Shown here: positions 4,255 to 7,180 of the stretch, in pieces
How the letters are laid out: the number at the start of each line of letters is the position of its first letter
Numbering within the stretch: position 1 is the stretch's first letter
Assembly: GCA_937874275.1 (NCBI GenBank)
Contig: CALNAU010000077.1
Span: forward strand, 1 to 7,180
DNA from: an uncultured Clostridia bacterium
GTDB lineage: Bacteria; Bacillota; Clostridia; Christensenellales; Aristaeellaceae
DNA length: 7,180 bases
Reading direction: 5' to 3'
Notes under the pieces: generated by a model
What the model saw: the letters and a program-made list of their open reading frames with translations, nothing else
Databases searched by the model: none
What the model was told of the DNA's origin: nothing
Position numbers and translations under genes: made by a program

Positions 4255-4972
4255 GGAACCAAAGGTGACCCTGATTGCGCACACCCCGGGGGCTGGCGAA
4301 CTGGCAGCGGTTGCCGCGAGGCTGTGCTATTCTGGCTCTGATATTGCTCAGTTGCAATCGCTCGCAACGGAGCGGGAGCAATTGGGGTTTCTGCGCGGTG
4401 TGATGTCGTCCGGGCACCTATCGGTGGTTGAGCATGCCTCCTTCACGTTTGCTATTGAGGGAGTCAGCCGCGCGCTGTTGGCGCAGTTGACACGCCACCG
4501 CATCGCGTCCTTCAGCGTGCAGAGCCAGCGCTATGTATCGTTTGAACAGGGGTTTGACTATGTCATCCCACCGGCCATCCAGGCGCTTGGACAGGAAGCG
4601 GTGGATGAGTATGACGCGCAGATGGCGCAGATACATCGATGGTATCTGGGATGGCAGAATAGATTGGGCAGGGATGAAAACGGAAACGAAGATGCCCGCT
4701 TTGTTTTGCCAAACGCCTGTGAAACGCGTCTCATCCTGACCATGAACGCAAGGGAATTGCTGCATTTCTTTTCGTTGCGGTGCTGCAACCGCGCACAGTG
4801 GGAGATTCGTGCGCTGGCGATTGAGATGCTCCGTTTGTGCCGCGGCGCGGTGCCGGGATTATTTGATGCCGCGGGGCCGGGCTGCGTGAGCAGCAACTGT
4901 CCGGAAGGCAAGAAATCATGCGGTAAACAGCGCGAAGTACGCGCATTCTTTCAATCTATCAATACCCCATAA
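4244..4972 (+). CDS. thyX: FAD-dependent thymidylate synthase ThyX (242 aa)
   Basis: ThyX makes dTMP from dUMP with methylene-tetrahydrofolate as carbon donor and reduced FAD and NAD(P)H as reductant. The ThyX motif RHRX7S is RHRIASFSVQS (84-94), with QSQRY following. The conserved NARELLHFFSLRCC (168-181) and an Arg-rich dUMP-binding region (Arg179, Arg183, Arg189) are present. The C-terminus has three further cysteines (214, 219, 226) around PEGKKSCGK, plus the pair Cys180-Cys181; their role is unknown. The start is GTG at 4244, with AGGAGG (4232-4237) six bases before it, inside the end of mrnC. The tight overlap indicates one transcript. No thyA is in the window. Confidence 0.96.
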   Translation: MQSKEPKVTLIAHTPGAGELAAVAARLCYSGSDIAQLQSLATEREQLGFLRGVMSSGHLSVVEHASFTFAIEGVSRALLAQLTRHRIASFSVQSQRYVSFEQGFDYVIPPAIQALGQEAVDEYDAQMAQIHRWYLGWQNRLGRDENGNEDARFVLPNACETRLILTMNARELLHFFSLRCCNRAQWEIRALAIEMLRLCRGAVPGLFDAAGPGCVSSNCPEGKKSCGKQREVRAFFQSINTP

Positions 4973-4984
4973 GAGAGGAAAAGT

Positions 4985-6187
4985 ATGGCATTTTATAAGA
5001 AGTTTGATCGGTCTTCACCCAGCAAGGGAGGATTTGGCCCCAAAAAGCAGGGGGGAGGCCCCAATAAGGGACGCTATCAGGATAAGGCCGGTCCGGATGA
5101 GCGAGGACGCGAGGTTGAACGATCGGCAAGCTATGGCAAACCTTACGCCAAACCTTACGGCAAGCCCGGCCGCGGCGGGAACGCGCAGGGGAGTAGCGCG
5201 CGTCCTGTCAGCAGTCGACCCAATACAAACCAGGGTCATCGCGGGACGATGAACAATCGCACCAGCTATGGCACCATCAATACAGATGGCGGATATCGAA
5301 GCGGCCCCGTACGGCGCGGACCATCTCCCGCGCGCTTTGCCGACAACCGGCAGCCGAACCGCCCCACAACCCCGGTGCCACATCAGTTTCGGGTAGTTGA
5401 CGCGCCTATTGCGCCGATTACGCAGGAAGTTAACGCCATGCCTGCCATCGCGGAGAACTTGCTCAGTGGCCGCAACCCAATCAGGGAAGCCATCAAAACA
5501 GGGCGCGATATCGAAAAGCTGTTAGTTGCTTCGGGTGAGCTTTCAGGCTCCGCCCGCGAAATTGTCGCCATGGCGCGCAATGCCGGCATCATGATTCAAA
5601 CGGTGGAGCGTAGCCGCCTGGACCAGCTGACCCGCAACCATCAGGGGATGGTGGCCTTTGCCTCCGCCTTCGCCTACGCGCAGGTTGATGAAATGCTGGC
5701 CTTCGCCAAAGAAAAGGGTGAGGCCCCTTTCCTGATTATTCTGGATAAGATTACTGACCCGCAGAACCTGGGCGCTATCATCCGCTCTGCTGCCTGTGTT
5801 GGCGCCCATGGAGTGATTGTTCAGCAACATCGGGCAGTTGGCCTCACGCCTTCGGCGGTGCGCGCATCAGCCGGCGCTGTTGAACATGTCAAAGTCGCAC
5901 GGGTGACCAACATCAATCAGACCATACGCGATCTCAAAAAGCGGGGCATCTGGGTGTACGCGGCCGATACCGAAGGCCAGGATTTCCGCACGGTGGCCTT
6001 TGACGGGCCCTGCGCGCTGGTGATTGGCAGCGAGGGGGAAGGCGTCAGCCAATTGACACAGGAGCTGTGCGATGTGACGGTCTCTATCCCCATGTCCGGC
6101 GTAATGGATTCATTCAACGCTTCTGTGGCTGCGGGCGTGCTGATGTATGCCGTCTATTCGGGAAGGAACGCTGCAAACAAAGGATAA
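4985..6187 (+). CDS. rlmB: SpoU-type 23S rRNA 2'-O-ribose methyltransferase (RlmB/TrmH group 3) with long N-terminal extension (400 aa)
   Basis: SAM-dependent methyltransferase of the trefoil-knot (SPOUT) class; RlmB methylates the 2'-OH of a guanosine in the 23S peptidyl-transferase loop. Residues 158-230 match the small RNA-binding substrate domain (LLSGRNPIREAI; NHQGMVAFAS). The catalytic domain shows motif 1 DKITDPQNLGAIIRS (254-268, with Asn261 and Arg267), motif 2 IGSEGEGVS (347-355) and motif 3 IPMSGVMDSFNASVAAG (368-384). Motif 3 has Phe-Asn-Ala where SLNVS is common. The first ~155 residues are an added, basic, low-complexity region rich in Gly, Lys, Arg, Pro and Asn, probably disordered. 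The ATG at 4985 follows GAGAGGAA, 12 bases after thyX. The exact rRNA target is inferred from the family. Confidence 0.92.
   Translation: MAFYKKFDRSSPSKGGFGPKKQGGGPNKGRYQDKAGPDERGREVERSASYGKPYAKPYGKPGRGGNAQGSSARPVSSRPNTNQGHRGTMNNRTSYGTINTDGGYRSGPVRRGPSPARFADNRQPNRPTTPVPHQFRVVDAPIAPITQEVNAMPAIAENLLSGRNPIREAIKTGRDIEKLLVASGELSGSAREIVAMARNAGIMIQTVERSRLDQLTRNHQGMVAFASAFAYAQVDEMLAFAKEKGEAPFLIILDKITDPQNLGAIIRSAACVGAHGVIVQQHRAVGLTPSAVRASAGAVEHVKVARVTNINQTIRDLKKRGIWVYAADTEGQDFRTVAFDGPCALVIGSEGEGVSQLTQELCDVTVSIPMSGVMDSFNASVAAGVLMYAVYSGRNAANKG
5135..5170 (+). repeat. Short tandem repeat inside rlmB (3 x 12 bases)
   Basis: The unit ggcaaaccttac (5135-5146) is repeated with one change at 5147-5158 and more loosely at 5159-5170, giving Gly/Ala-Lys-Pro-Tyr repeats (residues 51-62). 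It shows that the disordered N-terminal extension can grow by slippage. Confidence 0.7.
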
Positions 6188-6200
6188 AAGGAAAGCAAGC

Positions 6201-6851
6201 ATGCCAGCCTTACACGACTCGCAGGAAAACTTGAATCCGCAGCCATTCCATGGGATGACGGATGAGGAAATTGTTGCGCTCGCCCAACAGGGGAATGCGG
6301 ATGCCTTGGTGCACCTGCTGGAGAGTTTCAAAAGCCTTGTGCGTATCAAAGCGCGCGGCTATTTCCTCATCGGCGCAGATTATGAAGACATTGTACAGGA
6401 AGGCATGATTGGCCTGTATAAGGCTATCCGCGACTACAGGGCCGATAGGCAGGCCAGCTTCCGCGCCTTTGCGGACCTTTGTGTCAAGCGGCAAATCATC
6501 ACCGCCATCAAGACAGCCACCAGGCAGAAACACATCCCGCTTAACAGCTATGTGTCGCTCAACAAACCCATTTACGAGGAAGAGAGCGAGCGCACCCTGT
6601 TGGACGTGATTGAGGGCAGTGTCACCAACCCGGAAGAGCTTTTCATCAACCAGGAGGAAATGAGTGCCATCCAGTCCATGATTGACAAAGCGCTCTCCGG
6701 ATTTGAGCGGCAGGTGCTCAGCGCATTTCTGGACGGCAAGAGCTATCAGGAGATTGCACAAGCCCTTGGCCGCCACGTCAAGGCTGTTGACAACGCCCTG
6801 CAACGCATCAAAAAAAAGATGCTCAAGCACCTGCAAGCCAATACCAGATAA
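6201..6851 (+). CDS. sigH: RNA polymerase sigma-H factor (Spo0H) (216 aa)
   Basis: Alternative sigma factor that in Bacillus and clostridia directs transition-phase and early sporulation genes. It aligns by eye along nearly its full length with B. subtilis SigH (218 aa). Region 2 is SYFLIGADYEDIVQEGMIGLYK-like (residues 52-74), followed by RQIITAIKTATRQKHIPLNS (97-116) and the conserved EEESERTLLDVI (126-137). Region 4 helix-turn-helix is at 169-210 (FERQVLSAFLDGKSYQEIAQ, then RHVKAVDNALQRIKKK). The ATG at 6201 is chosen because AAAGGAAAG (6187-6195) is upstream and the length fits; the longer start at 6147 would overlap rlmB by 41 bases. It ends the operon. A sporulation role is inferred from the family. 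Confidence 0.96.
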   Translation: MPALHDSQENLNPQPFHGMTDEEIVALAQQGNADALVHLLESFKSLVRIKARGYFLIGADYEDIVQEGMIGLYKAIRDYRADRQASFRAFADLCVKRQIITAIKTATRQKHIPLNSYVSLNKPIYEEESERTLLDVIEGSVTNPEELFINQEEMSAIQSMIDKALSGFERQVLSAFLDGKSYQEIAQALGRHVKAVDNALQRIKKKMLKHLQANTR

Positions 6852-6908
6852 GCGGTGCACCATGCGTCCTATTCCCTTGCCAGTTCAACCAAAATCGACC
6901 AAAGAAGG

Positions 6909-6937
6909 TTGACATTCATCAGAATCTTGGATAGAAT
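6909..6937 (+). promoter_or_regulatory. Strong sigma-A promoter of tRNA-Gly (and probably tuf)
   Basis: TTGACA (6909-6914) and TAGAAT (6932-6937, five of six) are 17 bases apart. Transcription would start near 6944, about ten bases before the mature tRNA 5' end. The gap between sigH and this promoter shows no clear terminator, so some readthrough from sigH is possible. Confidence 0.85.
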
Positions 6938-6952
6938 ATGACGCAATGGTTT

Positions 6953-7027
<75 letters not shown>

Positions 7028-7062
7028 TCAGTCCCGTGCGGCAACACCCGCATAGGCAGCAA

Positions 7063-7088
7063 GCCGGCATGCACCGGCAATCGCCGGC
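7063..7088 (+). promoter_or_regulatory. Competing hairpins in the tuf leader
   Basis: Three related blocks, GCCGGC (7063-7068), CCGGC (7074-7078) and GCCGGC (7083-7088), can pair in alternative ways, for example 7074-7078 with 7083-7087 around AATC. No T run follows, so it is not a terminator. It may set the processing or stability of the RNA between tRNA-Gly and tuf. Confidence 0.35.
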
Positions 7089-7131
7089 CTTGCGCCAGGC
7101 AAACCTTTATTTGTAGGAGGAGAGTAACCCC

Positions 7132-7180
7132 ATGGCAAAGCAAAAGTTTGACCGCTCCAAGCCGCACGTCAACATCGGCA
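7132..7180 (+). CDS. tuf: Elongation factor Tu, N-terminal start only (partial)
   Basis: The 16 residues seen, MAKQKFDRSKPHVNIG, are the near-universal start of bacterial EF-Tu, the GTPase that brings aminoacyl-tRNA to the ribosome. The ATG at 7132 is preceded by a strong ribosome binding site, TAGGAGGAG (7114-7122). The GTP-binding P-loop would come just beyond the window edge. No separate promoter is seen between the tRNA and the gene, so expression probably depends on the promoter at 6909-6937, at least in part. Confidence 0.95.
   Translation, partial: MAKQKFDRSKPHVNIG

Noticed and set aside
6147..6851. Longer sigH starting at 6147
   Set aside because: It would overlap rlmB by 41 bases, has no good ribosome binding site, and the added residues do not resemble SigH; the start at 6201 gives the usual length.
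6885..6912. Inverted repeat TCAACC/GGTTGA as a sigH terminator or operator over the tRNA promoter
   Set aside because: The stem is only six base pairs with a 16-base loop and no T run; its right half is simply the -35 region.

Overview
The window joins the end of an integrated mobile element (about 1-2748) to a conserved housekeeping block of a Clostridia-type member of the Bacillota (about 2751-7180). The host assignment rests on the gene order mini-RNase III - thyX - rlmB - sigH, a clear sporulation-type sigma-H protein, strong GGAGG ribosome binding sites, near-consensus sigma-A promoters and a tRNA gene that encodes its own CCA. The sequence is GC-rich. I cannot name a genus.

Left part, mobile element: it is very GC-rich, with frequent G runs on the + strand. 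It carries an 83-residue protein of unknown function (+), a 141-residue sigma-region-4-like helix-turn-helix protein (-), a 103-residue DnaD-like protein (-) and a complete tyrosine integrase (+). The two minus-strand genes each end at their own hairpin terminator. The integrase stops 33 bases before a 3' fragment of a tRNA-Ser(GGA) gene, from the anticodon arm to the CCA. This fragment lacks the acceptor 5' strand and D arm and is followed by a strong terminator. It is the signature of an attachment site made when an element integrates into a tRNA gene. The element continues beyond the left edge, where the intact tRNA-Ser would be expected. Gene-free stretches at 1-323 and 1168-1443 hold a G-quadruplex motif, strong hairpins, a 27-bp alternating purine-pyrimidine tract, a perfect 16-bp palindrome and a 12-base promoter motif used twice.

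Right part, host: a perfect consensus sigma-A promoter (2899-2927) leads into a tightly packed, same-strand cluster: an AraC-family regulator, mrnC, thyX, rlmB and sigH. Gaps or overlaps are 13 bases or less, so it is probably one operon. It links 23S rRNA maturation (Mini-III), dTMP synthesis, 23S rRNA 2'-O-methylation and a transition-phase sigma factor. A second good promoter (6909-6937) drives tRNA-Gly(CCC), followed 104 bases later by the start of tuf (EF-Tu), cut by the window edge.

The biology on the right is well known in kind. The least explained parts are the small element genes, their shared promoter motif and operator-like palindrome, and the structured non-coding region between the two minus-strand genes.
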